The notes beneath the pieces were generated by a model. It did no database searches, was not told where the DNA came from, and worked only from the letters and a program-made list of their open reading frames with translations. A program made the translations under genes and the position numbers. A stretch of DNA of 64,000 nucleotides. Source: Ghiorsea sp. GTDB taxonomy: Bacteria > Pseudomonadota > Zetaproteobacteria > Mariprofundales > Mariprofundaceae. The stretch spans positions 1 through 64,000 of the forward strand of contig JALWRX010000029.1 in the NCBI GenBank assembly GCA_027080505.1, written 5' to 3'. Positions 47,921 through 58,967 of this stretch are shown here, piece after piece. Within the stretch, counting starts at the first letter, position 1. Each line of letters begins with the position of its first letter.

Positions 47921-48991
47921 TTAGTTTTGTCTCAACCTTATAAACAGCAACATAAAGCCTATGAAAAGCATTGGGAAAGGTATTGATGTTGGTGTCAAGC
48001 AACCTCCACCACCTGAGTCAGCGTTGATTGTTGTCGGTGTAGGTGTTGGTGTACTACCACCTGTTCCGCTCGATGTGCTTGTTTGAAGATTTAACCCAGT
48101 GGGTATCGTTATTTGCCCCCAAGCATTTGAGCCCCAAGCAACCACGGTTCCATCTGATTTTAATGCGACTGTATGAAATTTACCAGCATCAATCGCAATC
48201 ACACTCGATAACCCAATAGGTATTGTTGTTTGTCCAAAAGTATTATCTCCCCAGGCAGCAACTGTTCCATCTGATTTCAAAGCCACAGTAAAACCTGCAC
48301 CTGCCTGAACATCAGTCACGCTGGCAAGACCTACTGGTATGGTTATTTGGCCTGCTGTATTACCACCCCACGCAGTTACAAGGCCATCTGTTTTAACAAT
48401 TACCGTATGACCTACTCCTGCTGAAACCTTGGAAACAGAGGTCAATCCCACTGGAACTGATGTTTGTCCTGAATAATTTTGCCCCCACATTGTTATCGTT
48501 GTATCTGATTTTAATGCAATTGAGTCGTGAAAACCTGCTGCAATAGCAGTAACACCTATCAAACCAGCTGGTAATGTTGTCGAACCAAAAACATCTGTTC
48601 CCCATGTTACTACAGTACCATCTGACTTAAGCGCTAACGAATGAGCCGAACCTGCTGCAATAGCAGTCACACCTGTTAAACCAACAGGTACTGATGCTTG
48701 CAGGCTTGCATTTGAACCCCACGCCACAACTGTACCATCTGACTTTAATGCTAAAACATGACTATCGCCAGCAGCAATGGCAACGACACCTGACAAACCA
48801 GCTGGTACTGTTGTTTGACCAAAGCTATTCCCTCCCCACGCAACAAGTGTCCCATCTGCTTTTAATACTATTGTAAAGTCAGCACCTGCGGCTACAGCAG
48901 GCGTTGCTGCCGATGCATATTGTACATTTAACATGGTCATAGTAATTGTAAGCGTTATAAACGAATACTTTCTCAAAAATTTTAATATCAA
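47921..48991 (-). CDS. Secreted RCC1-repeat beta-propeller protein with C-terminal sorting-like tail
   Basis: Signal peptide; repeats GVTAIAAGSAHSLALKSDGTVVTWGTDVFGSTTLPAGL; C-terminus GGGGCLTPTSIPFPMLFIGFMLLFIRLRQN. Confidence 0.88.
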   Translation of the reverse strand: MILKFLRKYSFITLTITMTMLNVQYASAATPAVAAGADFTIVLKADGTLVAWGGNSFGQTTVPAGLSGVVAIAAGDSHVLALKSDGTVVAWGSNASLQASVPVGLTGVTAIAAGSAHSLALKSDGTVVTWGTDVFGSTTLPAGLIGVTAIAAGFHDSIALKSDTTITMWGQNYSGQTSVPVGLTSVSKVSAGVGHTVIVKTDGLVTAWGGNTAGQITIPVGLASVTDVQAGAGFTVALKSDGTVAAWGDNTFGQTTIPIGLSSVIAIDAGKFHTVALKSDGTVVAWGSNAWGQITIPTGLNLQTSTSSGTGGSTPTPTPTTINADSGGGGCLTPTSIPFPMLFIGFMLLFIRLRQN

Positions 48992-49124
48992 TTTAATTCC
49001 CCTAGTTTTTGGTTAAAAATGTCGCATCTCAAAACGGACAAATCGCACTATCTTGAGTAAAAAGTAACACGCACTATAATACCCCATAATAGGGTATTGC
49101 AAGCAGTAATCTATTGTCCCATCC

Positions 49125-49394
49125 ATGGATAGAGATAAGTGGAGTGCCCGACAGGACTTTTTGCAGAAGTCCTTACGTGAACTGAGAAAAGAAAGCCAAC
49201 AAACACAAGTTCAGTTGGCGAAAAAACTAGGTCGCCCCCAAACTTATGTTAGTAAATATGAATTAGGCGAAAGACGACTAGACTTGTTTGAAATCAATGA
49301 TATTTGTAACGCCTGTGATTCAACACTTACTGAATTTATTGCAAGGATTGAACCTCAACTTAAGCGGTACTCTGCACTGAATAAAAAGGTATAA
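49125..49394 (+). CDS. XRE-family HTH protein
   Basis: LRELRKESQQTQVQLAKKLGRPQTYVSKYELGERRLDLFEINDICNA. Confidence 0.88.
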   Translation: MDRDKWSARQDFLQKSLRELRKESQQTQVQLAKKLGRPQTYVSKYELGERRLDLFEINDICNACDSTLTEFIARIEPQLKRYSALNKKV

Positions 49395-50586
49395 CTTGAG
49401 CACCATCACGTAGGCTATCTAAATAATCTGCCCATGATTGCATCATTTTTACCCTTTCTGGTAAATGCCTAGCATGATTATAGGCTTCCTTAATTGCATT
49501 ACCTTCTTTATGCGCCAATTGTCTTTCAATAAAATCAGAATTAAACCCAAGCTCATGCAATAAAGTTGAAGCCATTGCTCTAAAACCATGAGCCGTCATC
49601 GTATGTTTATCATAACCAAGGCGGCGTAAAGTCACGTTAATCGTATTATTACTGATTGGTTGTTTGTTCGTGCGAATTGAAGGGAACACATAACGCCCAT
49701 TGCCTGTAAGGGGTTGAATATCTTTCAAAATAGCAACAGCCTGATTCGAAAGTGGTACTATATGTACTTGCCTCATCTTCATTTTTTCTGCAGCTATCTT
49801 TATTTGTTTGTTTTCAAAATCAATTTCCTTCCACTCTAGGTGCCTAATTTCACCAGGTCTTAAAAAGACATAAGGGGTGAGCATGAGAGCAGCTTTAACA
49901 ACATAAGTGCCTTCAAACCCTTGAATGGCTCTCATCAATTCCCCAGCCTTTCTTGGCTCTGTAATACATGCATAATGTCTTCTTTTCTTATGCTTTAAGA
50001 AGCCTTTAATCATTGTTGTTGGGTCTATTTCAAGCTCATGATGTATCACGCCATAACAAAAGATTTGCGAACACAAAGCTTTAACACGCCTCGCTGTTTC
50101 TTCTGCTCCCCGATCAGCAATGCGTTTCAACGTATCCAATACCATTGATGCTTTTATACTCTTTATCGGCAAGTCTCCTAGCCAAGGAAACACATTTTGC
50201 TCCAAGCTTGTCATCACTTTCGCTGCATAAGCCTCAGATAAATCCTTTGAATATGAAGCAAACCACTCCCTTGCAACTCCTTCAAAAGTTGAAGCTTGAG
50301 ATTCTGCTGTTTTCCTAGCCTCCTCCTGTTTCTTAACTTGAGAAGGGTCAATTCCCTCAGCTAAGAGCTCACGTGCTTGAGTCTTCGCTTTTCTCGCAAG
50401 CTTGGCGGACATATCAGGATAAACTCCGATGGCTAAGGTTTTACGCTTACCACCATAGCGGTAATCAAAGCGCCAATACTTACCTGACTTCAAAACAAGC
50501 AAATATAAACCTTCTCCATCAGTTAATTTTAATTGCTTCCTGCCCTCGGGCACCTTTGCTGCTCGAATTTTCACGTCTGGTAACAT
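49360..50586 (-). CDS. P4-type tyrosine integrase (DUF4102 arm-binding domain)
   Basis: Start MLPDVKIRAAKVPEGRKQLKLTDGEGLYLLVLKSGKYWRFDYRYGGKRKTLAIGVYP after GGAGGTATAT; catalytic LRPGEIRHLEW, HGFRAMASTLL, ERQLAHKEGN..EAYNHA. Confidence 0.95.
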   Translation of the reverse strand: MLPDVKIRAAKVPEGRKQLKLTDGEGLYLLVLKSGKYWRFDYRYGGKRKTLAIGVYPDMSAKLARKAKTQARELLAEGIDPSQVKKQEEARKTAESQASTFEGVAREWFASYSKDLSEAYAAKVMTSLEQNVFPWLGDLPIKSIKASMVLDTLKRIADRGAEETARRVKALCSQIFCYGVIHHELEIDPTTMIKGFLKHKKRRHYACITEPRKAGELMRAIQGFEGTYVVKAALMLTPYVFLRPGEIRHLEWKEIDFENKQIKIAAEKMKMRQVHIVPLSNQAVAILKDIQPLTGNGRYVFPSIRTNKQPISNNTINVTLRRLGYDKHTMTAHGFRAMASTLLHELGFNSDFIERQLAHKEGNAIKEAYNHARHLPERVKMMQSWADYLDSLRDGAQVIPFYSVQSTA

Positions 50587-50640
50587 ATATACCTCCAACC
50601 TTGACGGTATATTTTTGTCCATTGTCATCCAATGATGTTT

Positions 50641-50668
50641 TATACCGTCAAATATACCGTCAATTTAA
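50641..50668. repeat. Right copy of island-end direct repeat
   Basis: TATACCGTCAAATATACCGTCAATTTAA; an inverted partial copy TTGACGGTATA lies at 50601-50611. Confidence 0.85.
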
Positions 50669-50774
50669 GTGTATCTGTAGAAATAGTATAAGACCACATT
50701 AGACAATATGGCAAGAAAAAATCCATTAAACACAAGGTTTAATGGATTTTATTGGACAATATAAAATTTTCAAT

Positions 50775-50850
50775 TGGTGGAGCCTAGCGGGATCGAACCG
50801 CTGACCTCCACACTGCCAGTGTGGCGCTCTCCCAGCTGAGCTAAGGCCCC
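50775..50850 (-). tRNA. tRNA-Ala(GGC)
   Basis: GGGGCCT TA GCTC AGCTGGGA GAGC G CCACA CTGGCAG TGTGG AGGTC AGCGG TTCGATC CCGCT AGGCTCC A CCA. Confidence 0.94.
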
Positions 50851-50925
50851 ATTTTTACCCGATGGACAAATTTCACACCAGCAAAAGTGAGCCGCATTTA
50901 GCCATGTGCTTTGTTTTGTGTCAAT

Positions 50926-52395
50926 ATGCGCCCATCTTATGATTCGAGGTTTGCTGTGAAACTGTTCCAACGCATTTTATCTGCCGATTGTGATACGCCT
51001 GTATCTTTGTTTGCGCGCTTGCGCGGAAATCATGACTGCTTTCTATTTGAAAGCGCGGAGGGCGGCGAGCATTGGGGGCGTTACAGCATCATCGGTTTTG
51101 ACCCTGCGCAAATTGCCATTGAAGAGGAAAATGGGTTAATCATTCAGCATCGTGATGGTAGTGAACAACGCTTTGCCGCAGGCGATATTTTGACCTGGAT
51201 TCGCCACACCGTCATCAACCATGACGTGGTGGATAGCGATAATGATTTGCCATTTACTGGCGGCGCTGTGGGCTACTTTTCTTACGATATCATCCATAGG
51301 TTTGAACCTGGTGTGGAGCAAAAAGTGACGGGGCATCAAGCTGTCGCCGCTTATATGTTGGTGGATAGGTTTGTGGTGTTTGATAATCTCAAAGGCATTG
51401 TGCACCTGTGCGTTTTAGAAGCTTCGCAGGCGGAAGCTGATGTGATTTTAGATGATATTGAAAGCACACTTGCCCATACCGCTGCACCTGCACCATTCCA
51501 TCCGCATATGAATGATGAGCTTGCCTTAGATATTCCACCATCTAACGTCACCCAGCAAGAATATGAAAGCATGGTAGAAACTGCCAAGGAATACATTTTG
51601 GCAGGTGATATTTTTCAGGTGGTGGTCTCACAACGCTTTAGCAAACCGCTGGATGTGGATCCTTTGGCATTGTATCGCGCCATTCGCCATATCAACCCAT
51701 CTCCATATTTATTTTATATGGCGATTCAGGGCGTGACTTTAATTGGTTCGTCACCTGAAATCTTGGTGCGCAAAGAAGGCGACAAAGCCATTGTTCGCCC
51801 TATTGCAGGCACTCGACCACGAGGCAAAACCAAAGAAGAAGATTTGGCTTTGGAAAAAGAATTGTTGGCAGACACCAAAGAGCTTGCAGAACACGTGATG
51901 CTGGTGGACTTAGGGCGCAATGATTTGGGCAGAGTCAGCCAGTTTGGTTCGGTCAAAGTCACCGACTCTATGGCGATTGAACGCTATTCCCATGTCATGC
52001 ATATTGTATCGCAAGTGGAAGGCACGTTGCGTGATGACGTGGATGCACTGGATTTATTGGCTGCCACATTCCCCGCAGGCACATTATCGGGTGCACCCAA
52101 AATTCGCGCCATGCAAATTATTGATGAATTGGAAGGCCAACCACGCGGCCCTTATGGCGGCTGCATTGGTCATATTTCTTTTGGTGGTGAAAATATGGAT
52201 ACTGCCATCATTATTCGTACGGCTGTGATTGAAGATGATGTGCTCAATGTGCAAGCAGGTGCCGGTTTGGTCGCAGATTCTGTGCCTGAAACCGAATACC
52301 AAGAATGTGTGAACAAGGCATCTGCCATGTTCCGAGCTGTGGCGCTCGCTGCGGCACAACCTTCCACCTCACAAAGCAACGGAGAAGCATCATGA
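50926..52395 (+). CDS. trpE: Anthranilate synthase component I
   Basis: [42 protein letters not shown]. The GTG at 50956 (MKLFQRIL) is a plausible alternative start. Confidence 0.96.
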   Translation: MRPSYDSRFAVKLFQRILSADCDTPVSLFARLRGNHDCFLFESAEGGEHWGRYSIIGFDPAQIAIEEENGLIIQHRDGSEQRFAAGDILTWIRHTVINHDVVDSDNDLPFTGGAVGYFSYDIIHRFEPGVEQKVTGHQAVAAYMLVDRFVVFDNLKGIVHLCVLEASQAEADVILDDIESTLAHTAAPAPFHPHMNDELALDIPPSNVTQQEYESMVETAKEYILAGDIFQVVVSQRFSKPLDVDPLALYRAIRHINPSPYLFYMAIQGVTLIGSSPEILVRKEGDKAIVRPIAGTRPRGKTKEEDLALEKELLADTKELAEHVMLVDLGRNDLGRVSQFGSVKVTDSMAIERYSHVMHIVSQVEGTLRDDVDALDLLAATFPAGTLSGAPKIRAMQIIDELEGQPRGPYGGCIGHISFGGENMDTAIIIRTAVIEDDVLNVQAGAGLVADSVPETEYQECVNKASAMFRAVALAAAQPSTSQSNGEAS

Positions 52396-52961
52396 GTGCG
52401 GCAACATTAGTCATTGATAACTACGATTCGTTTACATTCAACTTGGTGCAATACTTGGGTGAACTTGGTGATGTGCCGCAGGTGTATCGCAATGATAAAA
52501 TCAGCATTGCGGAAATCGAAGATTTAAAACCCTCGCGTATTCTGATTTCACCCGGCCCTTGCACCCCCGCAGAAGCAGGTGTTTCCAAAGCAGTCATTGA
52601 ACATTTCTCAGGCAAGCTGCCCATTTTGGGCGTATGCCTTGGGCATCAATCCATTGGCGAAGTCTTTGGCGGCAAAGTGATTCGCGCGCCACGTTTGATG
52701 CATGGCAAAGTAAGCCCCATCCACCATGATGAAGCGGGTATATTCAAAGGTTTACCCACTCCGTTTACGGCAACCCGTTACCACTCTTTGATTGTGAATG
52801 AGCCTTTGCCTGATGCGCTCATCCGCACAGCGTGGACAGAAGAAGGCGAGCTCATGGGTTTAAGGCATAAAGAGCATCCAACATTCGGGCTCCAATTTCA
52901 TCCTGAATCTATTTTAACCGAACATGGGCATACCATGCTGAAAAACTTTTTGGAGTTATGA
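52392..52961 (+). CDS. trpG: Anthranilate synthase component II (glutamine amidotransferase)
   Basis: Start [46 protein letters not shown]. Confidence 0.96.
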   Translation: MSAATLVIDNYDSFTFNLVQYLGELGDVPQVYRNDKISIAEIEDLKPSRILISPGPCTPAEAGVSKAVIEHFSGKLPILGVCLGHQSIGEVFGGKVIRAPRLMHGKVSPIHHDEAGIFKGLPTPFTATRYHSLIVNEPLPDALIRTAWTEEGELMGLRHKEHPTFGLQFHPESILTEHGHTMLKNFLEL

Positions 52962-52962
52962 T

Positions 52963-53982
52963 ATGAGCTACAACATCCAACAAGCCATTGCTGAAACACA
53001 AAAAGGCATCCCCTTAAGCAGCGCGCAAGCGGAAACCGTGTTCAACCAAATCATGCAGGGCGAAGCCACACCTGCACAAATCGGCGCATTATTGATGGGG
53101 TTAAGCATGTTAGGCGAAACCCCTGAATTGGTTGCAGGTGCTGCAAGAGCCATGCGCAGTGCGGCGACCAAGATTGCGCCCCAAGCATCAGGTTTACTCG
53201 ATACCTGCGGTACGGGTGGCGATGGCGCATCCACGTTTAATATATCCACCACTGTTGCCATTGTTTTAGCAGCATGCGGCGTACCTGTGGCCAAGCATGG
53301 CAATCGTGCGATTTCTTCCAAGTCTGGCAGTGCGGATGTGTTGGAAGCCTTGGGCGTGAAACTGGATATTTCACCTGAAAAGGTAGCTGATTGCATTGAT
53401 GAAGTCGGTATTGGTTTTCTTTTTGCCCCGCAATGTCATCCAGCTATGAAATATGCAGGCCCTGTACGCCGTGAGATGGGCGTGCGCTCCGTGTTCAATC
53501 TTTTAGGGCCATTGACCAACCCTGCTAACGCTGATTACCAAATCTTGGGCGTGTTTGGTGAAGATAAATTGGATTTGGTGGCAGGTGCATTATCGCAACT
53601 GGGTACCAAACGCGCTTTAATCGTGCATGGTCGCGATGGTTTGGATGAGATTACGACGACAGACATAACCGATGCCGTTTGGGTGGAAGATGGTAAAACC
53701 CACCGCTTTGAAATTGACCCCGCAGCATTTGGTATGCCATATGCCACAGCCAAAGCTTTGCAAGGCGGCGATGCTGCATTTAATGCTGAAGTGATTAAAC
53801 ATATCCTTGCCGGTGTAGAAGGTGCTGGGCGTGATATTGTGCTCTTAAACAGCGCGGCAGCCCTTTGGGTAGCAGGTAAGGTGGCTAGCATTGCTGATGG
53901 GCTTGGCGTTGTTGCCAAAGCTATTGATGATGGCAAAGCGACTGACACTTTGAATGCATTGATTGCATTCACCAATAAATAA
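52963..53982 (+). CDS. trpD: Anthranilate phosphoribosyltransferase
   Basis: [40 protein letters not shown]. Confidence 0.97.
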   Translation: MSYNIQQAIAETQKGIPLSSAQAETVFNQIMQGEATPAQIGALLMGLSMLGETPELVAGAARAMRSAATKIAPQASGLLDTCGTGGDGASTFNISTTVAIVLAACGVPVAKHGNRAISSKSGSADVLEALGVKLDISPEKVADCIDEVGIGFLFAPQCHPAMKYAGPVRREMGVRSVFNLLGPLTNPANADYQILGVFGEDKLDLVAGALSQLGTKRALIVHGRDGLDEITTTDITDAVWVEDGKTHRFEIDPAAFGMPYATAKALQGGDAAFNAEVIKHILAGVEGAGRDIVLLNSAAALWVAGKVASIADGLGVVAKAIDDGKATDTLNALIAFTNK

Positions 53983-53989
53983 GCTGATT

Positions 53990-54778
53990 ATGAGTTCAAT
54001 ATTAAATAAAATCGCGGCATATAAACGCGAGTGGGTGAAAAGCTGCAAACAAAAAGTCAGCGAACAGGCACTCATCACCCAAGCGAAAGCTATTCAGCCT
54101 CTAGATTATGCAGGTGCTTTAATCGAGCGCATCAGCAAACAAGAAAATGCCGTGATTGCGGAAGTGAAAAAAGCATCACCATCCAAGGGCATTATCCGCG
54201 AAGACTTTCATCCTGTAAGCATTGCCAAGGCTTATGAGCAAGGTGGCGCAACATGTTTATCCGTGCTCACCGATGTGAAATATTTTCAGGGTGATGACCA
54301 GTTCGTGCGCGATATTCGCAAAAACGTGAGTATCCCGATTTTGCGCAAAGATTTTATGCTAGACCCTTACCAAATCATTGAAGCACGCGCCATGGGCGCA
54401 AGCTGTATCCTGCTGATTATGGCGATGATTGAAGATGAGTTGGCGCAGGAATTATGTGCCGCCGCTATTGAATTGGGGCTTTCAGTATTACCCGAAGTGC
54501 ATGATGCTAAAGAGTTGGAACGGGCTATGGATTTAAACACGCCATTGCTTGGTATCAATAATCGTAATCTGCATACCTTTGATATTACCCTGCAAACCAC
54601 ATTGGACTTGCTCACTGAAATACCCAACGAACGCACGGTGATTACCGAATCAGGCATTTTTACCCATGATGATATTCAGCTGATGAACCAACATGATGTC
54701 TATGGCTTTTTAGTGGGCGAATCATTGATGCGCCAAGATGACCCAGGAGCAGCACTACAAACATTGCTGGGCGTGTAA
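53990..54778 (+). CDS. trpC: Indole-3-glycerol phosphate synthase
   Basis: Start [50 protein letters not shown]. Confidence 0.96.
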   Translation: MSSILNKIAAYKREWVKSCKQKVSEQALITQAKAIQPLDYAGALIERISKQENAVIAEVKKASPSKGIIREDFHPVSIAKAYEQGGATCLSVLTDVKYFQGDDQFVRDIRKNVSIPILRKDFMLDPYQIIEARAMGASCILLIMAMIEDELAQELCAAAIELGLSVLPEVHDAKELERAMDLNTPLLGINNRNLHTFDITLQTTLDLLTEIPNERTVITESGIFTHDDIQLMNQHDVYGFLVGESLMRQDDPGAALQTLLGV

Positions 54779-54785
54779 ACGCGCC

Positions 54786-56969
54786 ATGAGTATCACCCTA
54801 CCTCAAGCACCTCGCTCCATACTATCCTACCCCAAATACTGGGCAGAAGCTCATGAAAGCCCCGCCTATCAACTGCCCATGTGCAAAGCGGATATGGACA
54901 AACTTGGCTGGGATAGTTGCGATATTGTGTTGGTAACCGGTGATGCCTATGTGGATTTACCCAGCTTTGGTATGGCAGTCATCGGCAGAGCTTTAGAGGC
55001 GCAAGGTTTTCGAGTTGGTATTATTGCCCAACCTGATTGGAAATCCGCCGATGATTTCAGAGCTTTAGGCAAACCCAATCTCTTTTGGGGTGTAACTGCG
55101 GGTAATATGGACTCTATGGTCAACCGCTATACATCCGAGCGAAAAATCCGCTCTGATGATGCTTATACTGTGGGTGATGTGGGCGGCAAACGCCCTGATA
55201 GAGCCGTTACTGTGTATGCCCAGCGTGTGCGTGAAGCATTTAAAGGTGTACCCGTAGTGATTGGCGGCATTGAAGCCAGCTTAAGGCGCATTGCTCACTA
55301 CGATTACTGGTCAGACAAGGTTCGTCGCTCCGTGCTTATGGATTCCAAAGCGGACATTTTGGTCTATGGCAATGGTGAGCGACAAATCATTGAAATTGCG
55401 CACCGCTTGGCTGCTGGTGAAGACATCAAGGCCATGAAACATATTCGCGGTACAGCCGTGATGATGAATGCCGTGCCTGATGGTTGGCTTGAAATAGATA
55501 GCCATGACATCGATACACCAGGTGCATTGATTCAGCATCCTAACCCTTATGAAATGAAAGGTGCAGACAAGGCTTGTGATGAAAAAGAGCTGCACCGAAC
55601 GCGAGAAAAGGTTAAGCCTGTTTCTATTTTAGATGTTTCAACAAGCCGTGATAAAACGGTCATTCGTATGCCCTCTTATGAAACTGTTGCCGAAGATGAA
55701 GTGCTTTATGCCCATGCTTCGCGCTTGCTGCATTTGGAAACCAATCCGGGCAATGCCCGTGCTTTGATTCAACAGCATGGAAACCGTGAAGTTTGGATCA
55801 ATCCGCCTGCTATTCCTTTAACCACTGAAGAATTGGATAGTGTGTTTGATTTACCTTACTCACGGCTTCCTTATGTGGCTTATGGCGATATCAAAGCCAA
55901 AGAAACCAAGATTCCTGCCTATGAAATGATTAAAAACTCCGTCAACATTATGCGCGGTTGTTTTGGCGGCTGCACGTTTTGCTCCATTACCGAACATGAA
56001 GGGCGCATTATTCAAAGCCGCTCTGAGAAATCTGTACTCAAAGAAGTCGCAGCGATTCGAGATAAAACACCGAACTTTACAGGCGTGATTTCTGATTTGG
56101 GTGGCCCCACTGCCAATATGTACCGCCTGAAATGCAAATCGGCAGAAATTGAAGCATCATGCCGCAGACCATCATGTGTGTTCCCTGATATTTGCAAGAA
56201 TATGGGCACAGACCATAACCCACTGATTCGGCTTTACCGTAAAACACGTGAACTTAAAGGTATCAAACGTGTCTTTATTGCCTCGGGTTTGCGCTATGAC
56301 TTGGCGGTGAAATCCCCTGAATACATCAAGGAATTGGTCACCCATCATGTGGGCGGATATCTGAAAATCGCCCCCGAGCATACCGAAGATGCACCTTTGG
56401 ACAAAATGATGAAACCGGGCATTGGCACATACGACAAATTCAAGTCACTTTTTGAGAAATTCTCCAAAGAAGCAGGCAAAAAGCAGTATCTCATCCCGTA
56501 CTTTATTGCAGCCCACCCTGGCACGACTGATGAAGATATGCTTAGCCTTGCTTTATGGCTTAAGCAAAACAACTACAAAGCCGACCAAGTGCAAGCATTC
56601 CTTCCCTCACCTATGAGTACGGCGGCAGCCATGTATCGCTCTGGGCGAAATCCCCTTAAAGCCATTAGCCGTGTTAAACCACGGTATAAAGAAGAAGTGT
56701 TTGTGCCTAAGCGCAAAAAGCAACGAGATTTACACAAAGCATTCTTGCGTTATCATGATAAAGATAATTGGCCTATGCTTAGAGATGCACTAAAAAAAAT
56801 GGGTCGAAGTGATTTGATTGGTTCGGGTGAACATCAGCTTATCCCTGCCTACCAATCTGCACCACTCAAACAAGGCAGTCGTAAACAAAGCATAAACTTT
56901 CGCACTCAACACAGCCGTGCAGAGCGCAAACCCAAGCAACATCAACCCCACCATCGCAAACGGCGGTGA
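54786..56969 (+). CDS. YgiQ-family radical SAM protein
   Basis: Start [68 protein letters not shown] (CxxxCxxC). Confidence 0.94.
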   Translation: MSITLPQAPRSILSYPKYWAEAHESPAYQLPMCKADMDKLGWDSCDIVLVTGDAYVDLPSFGMAVIGRALEAQGFRVGIIAQPDWKSADDFRALGKPNLFWGVTAGNMDSMVNRYTSERKIRSDDAYTVGDVGGKRPDRAVTVYAQRVREAFKGVPVVIGGIEASLRRIAHYDYWSDKVRRSVLMDSKADILVYGNGERQIIEIAHRLAAGEDIKAMKHIRGTAVMMNAVPDGWLEIDSHDIDTPGALIQHPNPYEMKGADKACDEKELHRTREKVKPVSILDVSTSRDKTVIRMPSYETVAEDEVLYAHASRLLHLETNPGNARALIQQHGNREVWINPPAIPLTTEELDSVFDLPYSRLPYVAYGDIKAKETKIPAYEMIKNSVNIMRGCFGGCTFCSITEHEGRIIQSRSEKSVLKEVAAIRDKTPNFTGVISDLGGPTANMYRLKCKSAEIEASCRRPSCVFPDICKNMGTDHNPLIRLYRKTRELKGIKRVFIASGLRYDLAVKSPEYIKELVTHHVGGYLKIAPEHTEDAPLDKMMKPGIGTYDKFKSLFEKFSKEAGKKQYLIPYFIAAHPGTTDEDMLSLALWLKQNNYKADQVQAFLPSPMSTAAAMYRSGRNPLKAISRVKPRYKEEVFVPKRKKQRDLHKAFLRYHDKDNWPMLRDALKKMGRSDLIGSGEHQLIPAYQSAPLKQGSRKQSINFRTQHSRAERKPKQHQPHHRKRR

Positions 56970-56975
56970 CATAAA

Positions 56976-57008
56976 AAAGACCTTATAAAGCTGTGCCTTA
57001 TAAGGTCT
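56976..57008. terminator. Terminator after ygiQ / bidirectional
   Basis: AAGACCTTATAA-agctgtgcc-TTATAAGGTCTT. Confidence 0.8.
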
Positions 57009-57028
57009 TCAAATATTAAAGTTCTTCG

Positions 57029-57835
57029 TTAAGCCTGTTTTCGTCTGAAGAATAAACCCAAACCCAACAATCCTAACATCATCAAAAGTGGTGTAGGTAA
57101 TGAACCAGAAATACAGCCTTCAAGACCCTCATTGCCTTCTCCACCACCGCGTGGCCCACCACCAGCAGGAACAATAGGTGTTGCTCTATCCACAACAATA
57201 TTAACGTTAGTAGCACTTGGTAAGCCACTCACTGTCACACTGCCATCAGCATTAAAGGTTACAGTGCTCATTAAGGTTGCTGTGGAAGTAGTAAAATCAA
57301 CCTTATAAACTTTGTCACCTGCATTCACTGCACGATTAAAATAAATCTTTGGTGTCGGTGTAAGAGTCGTATTAACCAAGGGAGAAACACCGCCTGCAAT
57401 ACTGTGCCCTGTGGCAAGAGTGATGCTTGCTTGCGTATAAATATCTGTAATTATTGTTTCTGAGACTTGACCACCGCCTACAACGACAACTTTCGTAGAA
57501 GCTGAGCCTTCAGCAGCTTTAGCCAAGGTAAATGGAGAAACCGTATTTAAATTGAAATTGGTGCTAGCACCACTGACTTCTTGTGCATTATTAAAACCAT
57601 CACCATCACTATCGGATAAGGCAAGGTTTGCACCAGTGCGCCAAGTAATTGCCATAGGCAAAGTAGCTGTGCTGGCATTGGTAACACCACCGCGATGACA
57701 AGCCCCGCAGTACACGGATGCACCATTACCTAATGCTCGATTAAGAATTCCTTCATAACCTGGTTGAGCTTGCGCAACAGTTGAGCCTAATAAAACAATC
57801 ACACTCATCAAACTTAATTTTATCATTGTTTTCAC
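57029..57835 (-). CDS. Secreted single-CxxCH protein with Gly-Cys/TM/Arg tail
   Basis: Signal peptide; YCGACHRGG; C-terminus GCISGSLPTPLLMMLGLLGLGLFFRRKQA. Confidence 0.75.
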   Translation of the reverse strand: MKTMIKLSLMSVIVLLGSTVAQAQPGYEGILNRALGNGASVYCGACHRGGVTNASTATLPMAITWRTGANLALSDSDGDGFNNAQEVSGASTNFNLNTVSPFTLAKAAEGSASTKVVVVGGGQVSETIITDIYTQASITLATGHSIAGGVSPLVNTTLTPTPKIYFNRAVNAGDKVYKVDFTTSTATLMSTVTFNADGSVTVSGLPSATNVNIVVDRATPIVPAGGGPRGGGEGNEGLEGCISGSLPTPLLMMLGLLGLGLFFRRKQA

Positions 57836-57887
57836 TGGTTATCTCCTACCAACACAAATCCCTCAAATTTATAGCACAAGCTTAAAA

Positions 57888-58316
57888 TTACTTTATTGAT
57901 ACAGTATGTTGCTTACGCCGAACCACAAAAACCAAACTTAACATTGCCAAAAACATCATCAATGGTGTGGATAGAGAGCTTGTAATGCAGCCAGTAACTG
58001 ATGCTGTGCCAACAGGTGTTGGTGCCGAAAAGACCCAAGTAGATTTTACTGGACCATATGTATTCAAATATATTGCATCAAGTGCGTCCCAACCAGCTTG
58101 CGTACTAGGTCCAGCTTGGCTGGTACCACCTTGAGCCTTCCAATCTATACCTAGTTGCTGAATCGTTCCAGGGCCTCCTGAGTGGCAAGACGCACAAGTG
58201 GCTTGGTTAGTATAATGAGCATTAAATGCATTGTAAGCACCTGTATTTGCACTTGCAACGGTAGAGCCAATACTGAATGCGCCCAATAAAACAGCTAACA
58301 TTGTAATTTTTTTCAT
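57888..58316 (-). CDS. Secreted single-CxxCH protein with Gly-Cys/TM/Arg tail
   Basis: Start MKKITMLAVLLGAFSIG; ATCASCHSGG; GCITSSLSTPLMMFLAMLSLVFVVRRKQ. Confidence 0.75.
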   Translation of the reverse strand: MKKITMLAVLLGAFSIGSTVASANTGAYNAFNAHYTNQATCASCHSGGPGTIQQLGIDWKAQGGTSQAGPSTQAGWDALDAIYLNTYGPVKSTWVFSAPTPVGTASVTGCITSSLSTPLMMFLAMLSLVFVVRRKQHTVSIK

Positions 58317-58407
58317 CTGATTCCTCCATGAATATGTAAAACAAACTGTAAAAAAAAGCCCCTTGAAATACGTATATCCCAAGAGGCTTGATACTACATA
58401 TTAAAAC

Positions 58408-58875
58408 TTAGTCTTTTTTGCGACGAACAAAAAAGCCCAAAGACAACATCGCCAATACCATCATCAATGGTGTTGTTGCCGATGATGCAATACAACCACC
58501 GCCGCTGCTAGACGGAGATGGGGTCGTTGCTGACACTGCAGGGTTCGCTAACGTACCACCTGCTGGTGCATTACCAGCAGCAATAACTGCGCCATTATTA
58601 GGACTCGCCAAACCGCCAGAGTTCATCCCATCTAAAGTTGTCCAATTTGGCATATAAAGTGTCTTGCCACCACCTGCATTTTTAAAATCTGCGCCAAACG
58701 CATTTCGCGCAGTGTTTGCGTTTCCATCTGCTGTTGTATGGCACAATGCACAAGACGTAACAGATGTGCCATAATGAGCATTAAAATTATTTAATGCCGT
58801 AGGTTTTGCACTTGCTGTATTCGCACTCAGGCTCAACGCACCAAGCATCGCTGCTGATAAAATAATTTTTTTCAT
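58408..58875 (-). CDS. Secreted single-CxxCH protein with Gly-Cys/TM/Arg tail
   Basis: MKKIILSAAMLGALSLS; TSCALCHTTADGN; GGGCIASSATTPLMMVLAMLSLGFFVRRKKD. Confidence 0.75.
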   Translation of the reverse strand: MKKIILSAAMLGALSLSANTASAKPTALNNFNAHYGTSVTSCALCHTTADGNANTARNAFGADFKNAGGGKTLYMPNWTTLDGMNSGGLASPNNGAVIAAGNAPAGGTLANPAVSATTPSPSSSGGGCIASSATTPLMMVLAMLSLGFFVRRKKD

Positions 58876-58967
58876 TTCTCTCTCCTGTTAATAAGTCAGT
58901 GTATTAAAATCAATATCTATCAAGCCTAGCATATTGACGCTGAGCATCTGTGACATCAAACACAAGT

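Larger units (their letters stand above)
32890..50798. mobile_element. Integrative genomic (defence) island at tRNA-Ala(GGC)
   Basis: tRNA-Ala 3' end at right (TGGTGGAGCCTAGCGGGATCGAA from 50775) and degenerate direct copy TGGTGGGCCTAGCTCTATCGAA at 32890-32911; near-identical internal repeats at 32965-32992 and 50641-50668; integrase gene adjacent to the tRNA. Confidence 0.75.

Noticed and set aside
53535-53975. 146-aa minus-strand ORF
   Set aside because: Antisense within trpD.
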